Source: Opitutales bacterium
Lineage (GTDB): Bacteria > Verrucomicrobiota > Verrucomicrobiia > Opitutales > Opitutaceae
Direction of reading: 5' to 3'
Assembly (NCBI GenBank): GCA_018700525.1
Contig: JABITN010000074.1
Coordinates: forward strand, 1-64,000
Length of the DNA stretch: 64,000 nucleotides
Below, in pieces: positions 63,575 to 64,000 of the stretch. The translations under genes were made by a program, and so were the position numbers. Every line of letters starts with the position of its first letter. The stretch's first letter is position 1. Under the pieces are notes generated by a model. That model had not been told where the DNA came from. It was given only the letters and a program-made list of their open reading frames with translations, and did not search any database.

Positions 63575-64000
63575 ATGAAAGACAAAAAAATCGGCTTTGT
63601 AGGATTAGGCCGGATGGGGGCGAACATGGCCCGCCGACTGAAGGACTGTGGATACGCAATATCGGGCGTGTTCGATATCAACAACGAGATCAAGGACGCT
63701 CTAGCAAGCGAACTCAGCACCGCTGCTAGCCCGACGCTGGCAGACCTAACTGCATGTTCGGACATCGTTTTCACGGTGGTCACCAACGACGTTGCCATGG
63801 ATGCCATCTTCTTTGGAGATGACAACCTGTTCACACGTGCCAAAGACACACTCTTCATTAACTGCGCGACCTTGTCGCCCGACCTCCACCGAAAACTCGA
63901 AGCCGAGTCCGCTAAGGTCGGTGCCGAATCACTGGAAGCCTGCATGGCATCCAGCATTCCCCAAGCCCGGAACGGCGAATTGTACCTCATGATTGGCGGA
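63575..64000 (+). CDS. 3-hydroxyisobutyrate dehydrogenase family oxidoreductase (3' truncated by window)
   Basis: Start of an NAD(P)-dependent beta-hydroxyacid dehydrogenase-type gene running off the window end. ATG 63575 gives MKDKKIGFVGLGRMGANMAR, the GxGxxG Rossmann motif, then FDINNEIKDALASE, CSDIVFTVVTND and FINCATLSPDLHRKLE. Where family members have a substrate loop like D-A-P-V-S-G-G, this one reads E-A-C-M-A-S-S before IPQARNGELYLMIGG. That departs from the consensus and may reflect a different substrate, such as tartronate- or glyoxylate-type acids. Confidence 0.85.
   Translation, partial: MKDKKIGFVGLGRMGANMARRLKDCGYAISGVFDINNEIKDALASELSTAASPTLADLTACSDIVFTVVTNDVAMDAIFFGDDNLFTRAKDTLFINCATLSPDLHRKLEAESAKVGAESLEACMASSIPQARNGELYLMIGG

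Noticed and set aside
1-64000. CRISPR arrays, integrases, transposases, phage genes, tRNAs
   Set aside because: No repeat-spacer pattern, recombinase motif or recognisable tRNA was found by reading; a tRNAscan and IS search would be needed to exclude small or degenerate cases.

Overview
The window is one 64 kb piece of a Gram-negative genome, most likely Verrucomicrobiota (Opitutae/Puniceicoccales type). This is inferred from gene content, not from a marker gene. The window holds nine intact or window-truncated family S1 sulfatases and remnants of others. It also has several Tat-exported Gfo/Idh/MocA and TIM-barrel proteins, a DUF1552 plus DUF1592/1588-type pair, DUF1080 and DUF5069 proteins, and TonB receptors. 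No rRNA, tRNA, CRISPR array, transposase or integrase was recognised. The sulfatases and sugar-handling enzymes suggest growth on sulfated polysaccharides; two SDR genes resembling L-fucose oxidation enzymes make fucose-containing glycans (fucoidan-like) a plausible target.

Layout: 1-11.4 kb is a co-oriented set of extracytoplasmic catabolic genes: a sulfatase with a PA14-like tail, a CE1-type esterase, a TIM-barrel isomerase, a Gfo/Idh oxidoreductase, a DUF1552 protein overlapping a cytochrome-c-containing DUF1592 protein, and a second sulfatase. 11.4-17.1 kb is more fluid: an isomerase remnant, a PchR-like AraC regulator, an AT-rich siderophore TonB receptor with a likely operator between them, then about 1.7 kb of decayed coding sequence. 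17.1-24 kb carries two divergent sulfatases, a GMC oxidoreductase and its small partner. 24-32 kb, on the minus strand, has a PRMT-type methyltransferase, a cupin, an EamA transporter, two SDRs and two sulfatases. 32-39 kb has an isomerase translationally coupled to an Nramp-like transporter, another Gfo/Idh protein, an SNase-like membrane protein, and overlapping rRNA/tRNA- and small-molecule-methyltransferase genes.

39.2-44.7 kb is a TroABCD-type metal uptake operon with two unusual parts: an OprB-like porin and a permease whose C-terminus is a DtxR/MntR-like repressor module. A perfect 18-bp palindrome precedes the operon. 44.8-52 kb has two divergent sulfatases, an orphan Bug/TctC binding protein, a metallophosphoesterase and an SSS symporter. 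52-53.5 kb has two small secreted proteins, one an EF-hand gene broken by a stop codon in its signal peptide. 53.8-59 kb is a BtuB-BtuFCD-like uptake operon with a long leader that weakly resembles a cobalamin riboswitch. 59.6-64 kb has a DUF1080 protein, a sulfatase, a sulfatase remnant, a DUF5069 protein and the start of a 3-hydroxyisobutyrate-dehydrogenase-type gene.

Several families of small palindromic repeats lie between genes, including one pair with compensatory base changes. The most interesting items are the bacterial PRMT, the transporter-repressor fusion, the PchR-type regulator with its 21-bp-spaced repeats, and the Nramp-like transporter embedded in a sugar operon.
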